A stretch of DNA of 64,000 bases from Anaeromyces robustus (Eukaryota > Neocallimastigomycota > Neocallimastigomycetes > Neocallimastigales > Neocallimastigaceae). The notes beneath the pieces were generated by a model. It saw only the letters and a program-made list of their open reading frames with translations, ran no database searches and was not told the DNA's origin. A program made the position numbers and the translations under genes. The stretch spans positions 1 to 64,000 of the forward strand of contig MCFG01000333.1 in the NCBI GenBank assembly GCA_002104895.1, in the 5' to 3' direction. Numbering within the stretch: the stretch's first letter is position 1; each line of letters begins with the position of its first letter. Below, one piece after another: positions 15,785 to 28,921 of the stretch.

Positions 15785-16271
15785 GTTTCTTATATTGTTA
15801 TTATTATTATTTCTATTATTATATTTGTTTTATATATATATATATATTTTTTAATATTTTTTTTAATAATAAACATAAATAATTTATAACGATTTTTCAA
15901 TATTTTTTAATAATAAACAAAATATAATAAAAGCCTCTTTAATATTTTTTAATAAAAAATTTAAGGAAGTTCATAATAAATGATTATACTATTTATAATA
16001 TTTTTTATTATTATTTAAATTTAATTATTCTATATTCATTTATTATATAAATAAATTTATATAAACCGTTATTTCATTATAATTTTACTTCTTTTATTGT
16101 TATTTATTAAATAATAATATATGTATAAACTTTATAAAAATATTTAAATAATATTTACTCCTTCATTTTAGCATCAATGTATTTCTTGAAGCTTTCTTCA
16201 TTTGGATTTAAAGCAAAAGCAGTAGCTAAAACAGCAACTAAACCAAGAACAGCGTTAGCCTTGTTACCCAT
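14974..16271 (-). CDS. Membrane-anchored or secreted protein with DUF4359-like domain and amphipathic helical repeats, 4 exons, 165 aa
   Basis: Exons 16271-16159, 15663-15597, 15467-15434 and 15257-14974 sum to 498 nt with consistent phases and GT-AG introns. The N-terminus MGNKANAVLGLVAVLATAFA is a signal peptide or membrane anchor (MGN could alternatively be myristoylated). Residues about 20-90 contain LNPNEESFKKYI, SSLVYKREDYKFFSVI and NYLGIFGLWIPL. That order (NPxxxxY/F, R-x-x-Y-x-x-F-S, YLGxFG) is reminiscent of the DUF4359 family, an inference from memory. The C-terminal half is a highly charged coiled or amphipathic helix made of related units (SDIKKRAGDLKKKAGEV, SDIKKRGGELADDLKKKGEEL), like LEA or apolipoprotein helices that lie on lipid surfaces. 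Codon use is comparatively GC-rich, suggesting good expression. Role unknown; gene model strong. Confidence 0.82.
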
Positions 16272-18253
16272 GTTGATTATTTTAAATTAATTCTATAATA
16301 TTATATTAATTATAAAAAAAGTAAATAATGAACATATTTTTCATTTAGTATTCTATTACACGTTTTTTTTTTTCCTTTTTCTTTTTATTATTATTGTTTA
16401 AATTTAAAAAAAGAAAAAAAAAAAAAAAAGGAAAGAGGAAAGATAAAATTTATTAAATCCATCTTTCTTTTTTTTTTTTTTTCGTTATTTTTTAAACATT
16501 TTTATTAAACAAGATTTTTTTTTTTTTTTTGTCTTAGTTTATCCTTTTTTTTTTTTTTTTTTTTGTTTACTTACAAATAAATTTATTTTTATTAACAATT
16601 ATTTTTTTTTTTAAAAAAAGTCAGCTTTCGCTTTTATTTACTTTATTTATTATTTTTTTTTTTAAAGAAAAGTTTTTTTATATAAATAAAAAAAAGTTTT
16701 TTCTTTTAAAATAAATAGTTTCTCACAAATATGAAGTTGAAACAAAAAAAAAAAAAAAGAAAAAAAGAAATAAGAAAAAATACTAATAAATATTAATAAA
16801 TATTAATAAATAAGTGAATGAATAAATAAATGGTTAATAAATGGATAAATAAAAATAGATAAATAGATAAATAGATGATAATAAAAAAAATATCATCAAT
16901 AATAAGTAAATAAATAAATTAAATATATTTTAAATAAATTGATAAAATAAATATAAAAAAATATTTATATTAAATTTATTGTATAAAATTTATTTATTTT
17001 TTAATTATTTATTCATTTATATATTTATATATTTAATATAATAATTTTTTTTTTTTGTTTTTTTTTTAAAAAAAAAAATATAAAATAAAGATGTTTCATA
17101 TAAATTTACTAATATTACATAATTATATTAATATATTATAATATAATCATTTATATATTGATAAATTGTATTATACATGTACATTTATTCCTATTGTAAT
17201 ATTTATTAATAGTTATTTAATTATTATTCATTCAAAATTTCATATTTTTTTTTTTTTTTTTTTTACAAAATTTAATTAATTTTTATTATTATTTAAACTT
17301 TTTTTAAACAATACTCTATCAATATATTAGAATATATTTGGATATATGTAATATTTATTTATTTTTATTCTCGTCCAATAAATAAATAGTTATTTATTTC
17401 ACAAAAAAGATATAATATATAGATTATATAATACAATATATTCTAATATATGCTATGTTAATAACTTAATCATTACATTTTTTTTTATTTGGAAAAAATA
17501 AATATAACAAAGATAAATAAATGAATGAATAATTAATAAATAAATAATTTAAAAAGAAATTTCTTATTATCATAATGTGAATAAAAAAGAATCCATATAT
17601 TAAAAACAAAAACTAATAATCATTATATATTAATCCAATTAATTGTTTTTATATGAATTGATTCATAAAACAATTTAAAAGGCTGAATAAGAATTATTTA
17701 TTTATTTTATAATTATTCATTTATTTATTTATTTTAAAAATAAGTGAATAAATAAATTAATAAATAAATAAATTAATAAAGTAAATTTTTTTTTATTTTT
17801 TTAAACTAAATTTATCCATATTTATTAAACAAACATATAAAAAATATTAAATATTAAATATTAAATATTAAAGAATTGGAATAATTGGAATAATAATTAA
17901 ATAATTATATAATAATGATTAATAAATTCTACATTTATAACATAACATTAATTATATTATTTATTTGATTTGAATTGTATATTATTTATTTTATTATTTT
18001 TCTACATTATTATATCTTTACTTTAGTTAGTTAACTTCAGTTAGTTAATTTTTTATCTTTTTTACAAAATGTTTACAATTTAAGTACGATATTAAATATT
18101 AATAAATAGAAAAAAAGAATTAAAAAAAAAAAAATTTTTTTTAAAAAAATGTGGAGTAAAGATAAATTGAAAAAAAAATGTCAATGTTAAAAAAAAAAAA
18201 TTAAAAAAAAAAAATTAATATAATTAAACTGATTAACTCTAAAGAAATAGTTT

Positions 18254-18354
18254 TATTATTATTTGTATAATGTATAAAATGTAAAATATTGATGTTGATG
18301 TTGATGTTGATGCTTTATACATATTACATTCTACATTTTATATAAATAATAATG
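18254..18354. repeat. Imperfect inverted repeat flanking a GATGTT array
   Basis: The left arm TTATTATTTGTATAATGTA plus TAAAATGTA is mirrored by a right arm CTACATTTTATATAAATAA. Between them lie four units of GATGTT (about 18291-18312). It could form a hairpin or cruciform. Confidence 0.7.
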
Positions 18355-18399
18355 AAAATCAATTTTCCATTTAATAATTTGTAAAATAAATATAAAGAG

Positions 18400-18439
18400 T
18401 TTTATTTATATATATATAAACATATATATATAAATAAAA
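18400..18439. repeat. Perfect 18-base-arm palindrome
   Basis: TTTTATTTATATATATAT, spacer AAAC, then its exact reverse complement. Confidence 0.9.
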
Positions 18440-18646
18440 GTCTTTTTTAAATAAAACCATTTATATAATATGACCACTATTTTATTATTTTATTTATATA
18501 TCAAAAAATACCTTTTTTTATGTATTTTTATCCATTTTTATATGCTATGTATAAATTTAAATAATATTTAGTAAAACTTATATTACTTATAAATACTTTT
18601 TTCTTCTTCATATAAATAATAAAAATGCATATCAGTAATAATTATA

Positions 18647-18706
18647 TATAACGTTATATTTCTCATTAATATAAAATATAACGTTATATTTCTCATTAAT
18701 ATAATA
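18647..18706. repeat. Two 30-base direct repeats
   Basis: TATAACGTTATATTTCTCAT followed by TAATATAAAA is repeated immediately with only the end differing. Each unit contains the palindrome TATAACGTTATA. Confidence 0.85.
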
Positions 18707-19031
18707 TAATATAATATAATACTTCATTTGTAATTATTAAAAGAATAAAATAGTGAAATAATGAAAGGCTTGTATATATATATGTATATTTTTTTTTCAT
18801 TTTAGTATAATATTTACAAAAACAAAAATAATAAAAAGAATAAAAGGTAAAAAAAAAAGAAAAAACAAGTTCAAATAATATTTTATATTAATGTTTTTAT
18901 ATATTATATTATATTTTTAATTATTTTGTTTTATGGTTTGTTAAAGTTAAAGTAGAAATTATCTGTATCTATTATTATTAATTTTATATATAATTTTGAT
19001 ATGTTATATAGAAACTAAACTAATAAATTAT

Positions 19032-19032
<1 letters not shown>

Positions 19033-19118
<86 letters not shown>

Positions 19119-19125
19119 TAATAAT
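19033..19125. repeat. (TAA)n microsatellite
   Basis: About 90 bases of trinucleotide repeat about 0.4 kb upstream of the ankyrin-repeat gene. Confidence 0.93.
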
Positions 19126-19541
19126 AATAATAAATAATAATTAATAATAATAAATAAATACTTAATTTAATTATTTGTCTATGTAGGGTTAGTTCAAAAT
19201 GACTAATAAATTAATTATTTATAATTTATTAATTAATTATTGATTATTTAATAATAATTATTTATTATTTAATAATAATTATTTATTAATATGTCTATAT
19301 AATATTTTTATATTTTATATATGGATAATATATAAAAATTTTTATTTTATTTATTATATAATTAATTAGAGAAATTTTTTAAATTTTTTTTTTTTTTGTA
19401 TTTTTTTTTAATACAATAATAATTTAACAAAATAAAAAGTAAATTTCTAATTTAAAAACAATTATGTATATATAAATGTAATTTACATTTGAATATATGT
19501 ATTATTAATATTATATAAATTACAATAAATATAATTTGTTA

Positions 19542-21369
19542 ATGCAGACGGTTATATCACAAGAAATTAATATCAATAATAAGAATGGAAAATATAATGA
19601 ATTATTAAATAAAAAGATTAATGATTGTATTATTTCTTTAGATTATAACAGCTTGAAATCTTTACTTCAAGGAAATTCTATTATAGATTGGAATGATAAT
19701 GGAATTATAAATGACTCAGCTCATCTTAGAAATGGTACTATAACTAATGATAATGGTGTTGTTCGAAGTATGTAATAATAAATATTTATATAAATTAAAA
19801 TTTATACATTTATAATTTATTTATACATTTATAATTTAATTATATATTTATTTACTTTTTTGCTTTTTATATCATGTTATATTTTTATTTTTATTTTTTT
19901 TTTTTCATTTTTTTTTATCAAAATAATAATAATAGAAGAAAAAGAATAAAGAAAAAACAATATTAAGATATTAACTATTTCTTATTAATATTATATATTA
20001 TTATATATTATATATATATTGTGATTTTTTATTATATTTATATTTATTTTTTATTATAAAAAAAAAGAAAAATCTATTGATATAAGTCATTTTCAAGAAC
20101 AAAATAACCCAATAATTTTTTTAATAGAATATTATTCTCAAATAGATAAAAATAGTACATTAGAAGAAGATGTTTCTCCTTCTTCTTCTGTAAAAGATAC
20201 CAAAGAGAAATTATTAAAAATTTTAAAATTATTATTAAACTATACTTCTACTTTAAATTTTGAAACTTTAGGTGGTCAAATACCATTATTTATTGCCTTT
20301 TTTAATAATCAAATTGATATTTTAAAAATATTATTGAATCAGTCTATTTCGTCTTCTCTTATATCTTACCCTAATTCTACTAATACTACAAATACTACTA
20401 CTACTACTACTACTACTATTGTCAATAATACCATTAATTCTTCATCTTTTAATTTTAATAAAATATCAAATATAAATATAAATCTTTATAATGAAGAATG
20501 GGAAAATATACTTTTATATACTTTTCAACGTCAAAATGATTTACCTTTCCAAGCATTGACTTTTCTTCTTAATTATGGATTAGATCATTGTTATTATCAA
20601 GGTCATATTATAAATTCCTTTTTTATTGATCTTAATGCTACGGATTGGAATGGTCAAACTTTAATAATGAAGGCTATTAAACGTAATAATTTTATTTTTT
20701 TAAAAAATTTTTTTGATACCATTATGGATTTAAATGTACAATCTATTATTCATCTTCTTTTCCGTCGAAAACACTTTTTCTATCAAAATTTAGTTCATCA
20801 TTCTCAATGTAATAGTTCAAATTATTATCAATGTCAATGTTCAAATCCAAATCCAAATTCAAATCCAAATCCAAATCCAAATTCAAATCTAAATCTAGAT
20901 CCAAATCTAAATCCAAATCTAAATCCAAATCTAAATTCAAATTCAAATCAAGATTCTACGGTAATAAAAGATTTAATTATGAAAGATATAGTTCGAATTA
21001 TTAAAAGTGATTATCGAAACTTAGATTTAGAATTAAAAGATAAAAATCAAAATACTGTATTATTACAATCTGTATGGTGTAATAATTTATGGATTATGAA
21101 ATATTTACTTCATTATGGTGCTAAAGTTAATAATGTTTATGATAGTTCAGGATTTACTCCATTAATGTTAGCTGTTATTAAAGGTGATTTTGCTATGGTT
21201 AAACTTTTAATTCATTATGGTGCTAATGTTAATGCTCGTCAAGGTCAAGAATCAATAAATGAAATATCTCATTCTAATTATTATTCCGAAAATGAATATG
21301 ATGATCCTCTTAATTTTGATTCATATTATTATTCTTATAATTATGGAAATGACATTAGAAATGGAAATG

Positions 21370-21402
<33 letters not shown>

Positions 21403-21530
21403 TAGATATAAGTAGAAGGATGGAAATTAAAGAAAATTATCTTTTAGGTAAAACGGCATTAACCATAGCTCGTGAAAATCATCAACAAGCTATTGTTGAT
21501 TTACTTTTAAAATATCATGCTACAGAATAA
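19542..21530 (+). CDS. Ankyrin-repeat protein, 2 exons, 562 aa
   Basis: Exon 1 is 19542-19767, donor GTATGT; exon 2 begins at 20068 after ...AAAAAAG; the sum is 1689 nt, 562 codons plus stop. ATG 19542-19544 is the first ATG of the frame. Ankyrin-like helices recur through the protein: PLFIAFFNNQIDILKILLN, TVLLQSVWCNNLWIMKYLL followed by HYGAKVN, TPLMLAVIKGDFAMVKLLIH followed by YGANVNARQG, and a C-terminal KTALTIARENHQQAIVDLLL. Two low-complexity insertions interrupt it: a Thr run, and an Asn-Pro-Asn-Ser-rich segment coded by AAATCC-type hexamer repeats (20845-20950), plus a late Asn run. Ankyrin repeats mediate protein binding; the partner is unknown. The same kind of large ankyrin families is common in anaerobic fungi. 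The model is good; repeat count is approximate. Confidence 0.85.
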
Positions 21531-21756
21531 AAATCATTATATCTATATCTATATCTATATCTATATATCTATATATATATAAAAAGAATAAGAATGATAC
21601 CCTTAAAAATTTTTGTTTATTAAATATTATGCAAAATTTTCATATTTTATCAATGATCAAAAAAATTTTATTAATATAAAATAATAAAAAAAGAGAAATT
21701 CTATTAAATAATTTATATATTTATTTATTTATTATTTAATAATTTATTTATTTACG

Positions 21757-21801
<45 letters not shown>

Positions 21802-22010
21802 AAAAAATAAAAAAATAGAAAATTAAATAGATTAAAAAATAAATTTAACAAAATTAAGGTATAAAATCTATAATATCTATGATTATATTATATAATTGGA
21901 ATATTTATATGATAAATTAATAATATTATTATTATATGTATTGGGTATAAATAAGATATATATATATTTTTTTTTTTTTTAAATTTTTTTTTATTTTATT
22001 TTATTTTTTT
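21531..22010. other. Convergent 3' intergenic region
   Basis: Lies between the ankyrin gene (plus) and the LRR gene (minus), so it holds both 3' ends. Contains an ATATCT array (21540-21570) and a TA run at about 21760-21796. Confidence 0.5.
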
Positions 22011-22954
22011 TTATTTTTTTGAAAAATGGATTGTTGAAGTAGTAAGAAGGGCTGGTTCAGTTTCTATATTATTTGCTTTTTCTGTAGTTCCTAATGTTGT
22101 TGTTAATGTTGTTGTTGTTGGTTTTGAAGTAGGAAAACTAGAAAAGGATAAATTAAAAGTATCTACATCACTATCAGAACTATTTTCTTGATGATAAAAG
22201 GAATTTAATTGATCTAATAAAAGATCTTTTTTAGTTTTCTTTTTATAATTTCTTGCGCTACCTAAAATTGGCATTCTTGAAAGATGATAATTAATACTAC
22301 TGGTAGTAATATCTAAAGGTTCATTAAAAGCATTTGTTGTTGAAATGAAATTTTTATTTTTTATTTTAGATATTTCTTTTTCATTTTTCTGTTGATTAGA
22401 AGAATTAACATTATCATTATCATTAGTATTATTATTATTAGTATTGTTTTTATTGATATTTTTATTTTTAGCTATATCTGTGTTATAAAGGATATAATTA
22501 ATCAATTCATCTTCTGGATTTTTTTCATTAACGGATGATGATCCGTTTTTTTCTTCAATTTTATTTTTTACTGTATAGGTATTAGCATTTCTTTTTTTAT
22601 AATAATGATTATTAGTTAAAGTATTATGAATAGTAAAATCTTTAGATATAGAATAATTATTTTGATACTCATCGTCATCATCATCATAATCATCGTCATC
22701 ATAATCATTATCTTCATCATTATCATCATTTTCAGTATCATCAGTTGTACTACTACTAAAGGAAATACTTTCACCATCTTCAAAATTAATAACATCATTT
22801 TTAAATTTATTATAGGATATCTTATTATTATCATCATCATCATCATCATCATTTTTATTTTCCTTATTATTTTTTTCTTTTTTGCTTTTGTTGGAATAAC
22901 TCATATTACTACTTTTTCTATTATGCATGAAACTTTTATGATGAAGATATTTAC

Positions 22955-22995
<41 letters not shown>

Positions 22996-24903
22996 CTTTT
23001 AATTTCATTTTCATTTTTATTTTCATTATTAATTTCATTTTTTTCATTTTTGTTATGATCATTTTCTTCAGTTGATTTCTCAGTTGCTTTATTCATATTA
23101 ATTGATGATTTCTTTAATAAAGATAAATCTTTTTGATTACCAGTTGATAATAAAGGTTCTTTATTATTTTCTTTAATATTTTTATTATCTTCTTTCTCTT
23201 TATTATCACTATTATTATCACTATTATTATTATTACTATTATTATTATTGTTGTTATTATTATTGTTATTATTTTTATTTTTAAGAAGATTTAAAATTTC
23301 TGCTTCTATATTTTCTTCAGATTCTTCTTTATTACCATTTTCATCATCCTTATTTATCATTTTATTATCTTTTTTATTTTCTTGCTTACTAAATTTTCGT
23401 TCTTGTACTACACTTCCTCTTTTTTCATGTTTTTCTGTTTTAGGAGTATTAGTACCCATAATCGTTTCATTAATAGCTTGTATATTTTTAAGTAATTTGG
23501 TATCATCTAATATATTTTGATCAAATAAACTACTTCTAGTTCTATTTTTAGTTTTAATTTTATTTTTATAATTTTCTTTCATATAAGGGGAAGAAGTAGA
23601 AGATGTTGCATTAACATTTTCTTTATCTTTTTCTAATTGTTTATTTTTATTTTTATTCTTATTTTCATTTTCATTTTCATTTATTTCTTTAACATCTTCC
23701 ATATTTGGAAATAGAGTAGAAGAAGCAGCTGAAAGTAAGGTAGCTCTACTTAAATTAGCACTTCTTTGTCTAGCTAAAAGTTCATAATGACTAATACTTT
23801 TTGTTGTTGATCGTAAACTATGTTGACGTCGTACTGATCGATTTTTCATTTTATTTTTATTTTCTTCATCAAGAAGTAAATTACCTGTACTTTTAATTTT
23901 ATTCATACTTCTATTATTATTAATATTATTTTTTGTTAATGAAGCAGTTGATGAAGATTTAGAAGATAATCCTTTACTATAATTACCATTATTATTATTA
24001 TTATTATTATCTATATTAATAATATTATTATCTATATTAATATTATCTTCTATTAGAGAAACTTCTACTTTATTGAAAAATACTTTTTGACCTTTAATCA
24101 TTAAATTATCTTCAGCTAATAATTGATTCATTAAATCATAAGCTTCTTCTGCTTCATAAACATGCATAATAGAATTATTTAAATAAAAACGTAATTCTAC
24201 AGCTCTACCATGAATATCCATTGAATTTGAAAATAATCGTTGATATTTTGAAGTATTAATTAATAATGGACTAACTTTTTTCCTTAAAATATCATTTAAA
24301 TTAAGTTTATATTTATTATAACCATTACCATTTCCATTACCATAAAGTAATAATCGATGAATTTCAGATGATTTTTTTTTACCATTAAGTTCTACTTCTT
24401 TTTGCATTTCTTGTTCAAATTTAATTTGATTTAATTTTTGTTGTTCTTTACTATCTTTATCTTCTTTTAAATAATAAATCATTTCTTCTTCTGTCATGAA
24501 AAAATTATAATCTGAAGTTTCTAAATAGGTTATAGGAATAAGAAGTAGAATAGCTTTAGCATAAATATTATATAAAGTTTGAAAATGAGTAAGAAAAAAC
24601 ATATCTTTTGGAATAAATGTTAATAATTGAATTAATCTTAAATTTATTCTAGCTAAATGAACTTGTTGATTATTTTTAATATAAGCATAGGAACCATAAA
24701 TTGAATAATCATTTCCATTTAAATTATTTTGAGAACGATTATAAATAAAAAGTTTCATTATTCCTAAAGTTTTTTTATCAAGTAATGCAGTATCATTTGA
24801 ATTTTGGAATGAGGATGCTTTTATTTTTATTATTATTATTATTATTTTTTTTGTATTGTTTATAATAGAAATAGAAAAGAAATTATATTTAATACTAATG
24901 TTA

Positions 24904-24934
<31 letters not shown>

Positions 24935-26829
24935 ATTGATATTATTTATTATTAATTTTTTATTTTATATTTAATTATTTATTTTTTAATGGGTTTAATT
25001 TTTATATAATTATTAAGTTAAGTATTTACCTGATTCTGTTTCTAATTCAATTCGTGAAATTAACATATGAATAAAAAATAACATTAATTTCTCACTCCAA
25101 AGTAATGGTGAAGTAGGATTTTCTACCCAATAATGTTTTTTTGAATCTTAAATTTTTATTATATAAACAAATATATAAATATATATTTTATAAAAGTAAA
25201 TACATATATAAATATATTTAATTTAAGATAAATAATATCAATATTTTTTTTCTATTATATTGTAAAACTAAGGAAAAAATCTTTATATTATATTCTTTAT
25301 ATTTTTTTATCATAGTTATTTTTATATTTTTATATGAATTATATATATATATATTTTATACCTTTATTATTTTCTCTTTCTTTATCATCTTCTGCTAATT
25401 TTGAACAAGCATAAGCTTCAGGATTATTAATAAATGGTTCATAAATTTCATCATTTTCTTTTGCAAAAAAATATTCTAATCCCTTTTGAATGACTTCTTT
25501 TGGAAATTCTGGTAAAAGAGAACCAAATAAAAGTAATAATAATATAATACGATATTCGGTATACATTTTAATTTTATTTTTTGGTGAAATTTTAGGATCA
25601 TAATAAATATTATCATCTTGTGCTAATATATGATATAAAATATCATTTTCACGATAAAAAGTTTCCATTTCTGTTCTTTCATGTTCATCATATAATTGTA
25701 AATAAAATTGTTGCATTAAAATTTTAATTCTCCATTTATCTTGTTCCATTGGCATATAAAATGTTTTTGGCATTTTACTTAATAATAATTTTGCTTTATT
25801 TGACCATAATTTCCCTGCTCTAATTTTATTTTGATTAATTTCTTATATATATATCAATTAATTATTATTATTATTATTATTAATTTATATATTTATTTAA
25901 TTATACATATATATATATAGAATATGTAAATATTAATTATTGATAATTAGTAATATATATTGATTAGAAAGTCATAAAAATTACTATTTATTATAATAGT
26001 AATATATATATTATATGATGATTATATTTTATAGTTTTTTTTATATTATTTATATCAACTAAAGAAAGTTTTTAAAAATACCATCGTTAAGTCTCTTTTG
26101 ATAGGATAAAGGATTTATATTATTATTATAAAATTTATTATATTCTTCTTTTTTAATGCTTTCTATATCTCCTAATTTTTCATATTCTTCTTGTTCTTCA
26201 CTTGGTATATAAGAAGAATCTGGATTTATATAATATTTTCTTATATAAATAGAATATTGTCCTGCACCTGCCAGATTATTATTTGTATTTGCATTGATAT
26301 TAGTATTATTAAAATGACGATTTTCTGTTGTTGAAGATACAGTAGTATCTGAAGAAGGGGAATAATAACGATGCCAAAAACGACGTTCAGCAAAAGTTAT
26401 AAATTGATCATTTATCATCCAAACATTTGGTAAACAAAAAATTAAAAAACCACGACATTGAGGATTATCAAAAGGAAAATAAGGTATACCATATAATTTA
26501 AGATGTTGTATAGATAAAGGACGTATATATTTTTGTAACCATTCAAAAGTTATATTAGTAAAAGATAAATCTAAAGTACCAAGATAAGCAAAAGCAGATA
26601 AAGGTTTTAAAAGTTCTGAAGTTGTTTGATCTTCATTAAATTGACAATTTCTAAGGGAAATATTCCAAAGATTTGGAAAATGATGTATATTTTTTAAAAC
26701 ATTAATATTTTTTTGTGTAAGAGAAATAGATTCAATTAATTTATGTTTTGGTTCTTGATCTTTCCCATTATTAATCATATTATTTCTATTTCCATAATTA
26801 TTAATGGTATAATATGTATTTTTAAACAT
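22011..26829 (-). CDS. Large leucine-rich-repeat protein with Asn-rich disordered C-terminal half, 4 exons, 1383 aa
   Basis: Exons 26829-26082, 25841-25362, 25146-25030 and 24817-22011 sum to 4152 nt with matching phases, so what look like separate ORFs are one gene. Residues about 35-150 form a short LRR solenoid (NVLKNIHHFPNLWNISLRNC, LGTLDLSFTNITFEWLQKYI, IQHLKLYGIPYFPF) closed by a U2A'-like cap (LPNVWMINDQFITFAERRFW). The next approximately 300 residues (exons 2, 3 and start of 4) are well-structured and contain EYRIILLLLLFGSLLPEFP, SPLLWSEKLMLFFIHMLISR and LARINLRLIQLLTFIPKDMF. The rest is low complexity: poly-Asn, Asp-rich and Lys/Asn/Glu-rich tracts with Ser-rich patches that may be phosphorylated. 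No signal peptide is seen, so it is probably cytoplasmic or nuclear. I do not recognise the family. A conserved core plus a long disordered tail suggests a scaffold or regulator. Confidence 0.85.
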
Positions 26830-27739
<910 letters not shown>

Positions 27740-28197
27740 ATGAAAGAATACTATAATAATTAATGAGGATATTAATAAAGTTAGAGTTTAACCTGGTATT
27801 GATAGTATAGGTAATGTATTTTTTTTTTTATATTTTTTTTTTTCCATTTATTATTTGATAAATTTGATAATATATATAATAATAATAAGAAATATATTAA
27901 AAAAAAACTTTTACTTTTACTTTTTTTTTTGCTAAGTCATATATTTTTACTTTTATTTATGTTTATGAAAAAATTGCTGTTAATATTAACAAATATAAAT
28001 TAGAAAGTTCTACTATTAACCATTATGAATTATCTCCTGAATTAGAAAATAGATTGAATTATCATATTAATAGTTTAATTCAAAACAATCTTAATGATCT
28101 TATAATAGTAAACATTCGAAGAATAATTTATCCAAACCAAATAAGTTTATTGATCATAGATAAAGTAAAAAATAAAGTATTTAAAAATTTACAATAA
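27740..28197 (+). pseudogene. Decayed gene fragment of unknown family
   Basis: Two stretches have coding character. One, about 27755-27815, reads with IIINEDINKV and PGIDSIG. The other, 27961-28197, reads VYEKIAVNINKYKLESSTIN, then YELSPELENRLNYHINSLIQ and ends at TAA 28195-28197. The reading is interrupted in a few places, so it is not a working gene. A piece of the same sequence lies inverted at 31807-31873 at the junction of the tandem duplication. The end of the frame is loosely reminiscent of the C-terminal helix of bacterial Ger(x)C proteins, but I would not rely on that. Confidence 0.4.
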
Positions 28198-28202
28198 AGC
28201 TT

Positions 28203-28240
<38 letters not shown>

Positions 28241-28438
28241 CTAAACTATTCAATGTTTTTTTTTTTTTTAATTACTTTAATTTTTTTTAAAACAAAAAAC
28301 AAAAAACAAAAACAAAATTAAGTCATTTACAATTCTAATATATGAATCAATTTAAAACAAGCTTAAAAATAGTTTTTTTTTAATAGTTCTATTTTTTTTA
28401 ACAAAAATCATTTTTTAAATTAATAAAAAAAATTAATT

Positions 28439-28481
28439 AAATTTTGGCAGTAAAAAAGATTGATTTTTACCGCCAAAATTT
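28439..28481. repeat. Hairpin upstream of Cys-rich gene 1
   Basis: Arms AAATTTTGGCAGTAAAAA and TTTTTACCGCCAAAATTT with a 7-base loop AGATTGA; one mismatch. The equivalent hairpin in unit 2 (32149-32191) is perfect. Confidence 0.9.
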
Positions 28482-28921
28482 ATTTTTTAATAGTTTTGGT
28501 TAAGTTTTTTTTTTAGAATTTTCTAGAAATGTTAATAAATGTTACAAAAAATTTTTGTATATAAAGAAAGATTTTTTATTCATCATTTTATTCTCCAAAA
28601 AAAAAAAAAAAAAAAACGAATAAATCATTAAATATAGCAATATTAAAAAAATCGAATCCACAAAAAAAAAAAAAGTAAATAAAAATAATAATAAACAAGT
28701 ACAAGAACTAAAATAAATAAAAATAAAAACGAAAATAAAAACGAAAAAAAAATAAAACAAATAATATTATATATATAAAAAATAAAATAAATATAATAAA
28801 TAAAATAAACAATATATACATAACAAAAAATAAATAAAGTAATAATAAAAAAAAAAAAAAAAAAAAGAACAAAAATAAATTAAAATAAAATAAGATATAA
28901 AATAACATATAAAATAACAAA

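Larger units (their letters stand above)
16272..19541. other. Large AT-rich intergenic region with repeats and palindromes
   Basis: Holds T and A runs, TAAA tracts, an imperfect inverted repeat around a GATGTT array (18254-18354), a perfect 18-base-arm palindrome (18400-18439), a 30-base direct repeat (18647-18706) and a TAA array (19033-19125). It should include the divergent promoters of the flanking genes. No further coding sequence recognised. Confidence 0.5.

Noticed and set aside
22616-23520. ORFs on the plus strand and in another minus frame inside the LRR gene
   Set aside because: Shadows of the Asn/Asp-rich coding repeats of the real minus-strand gene.
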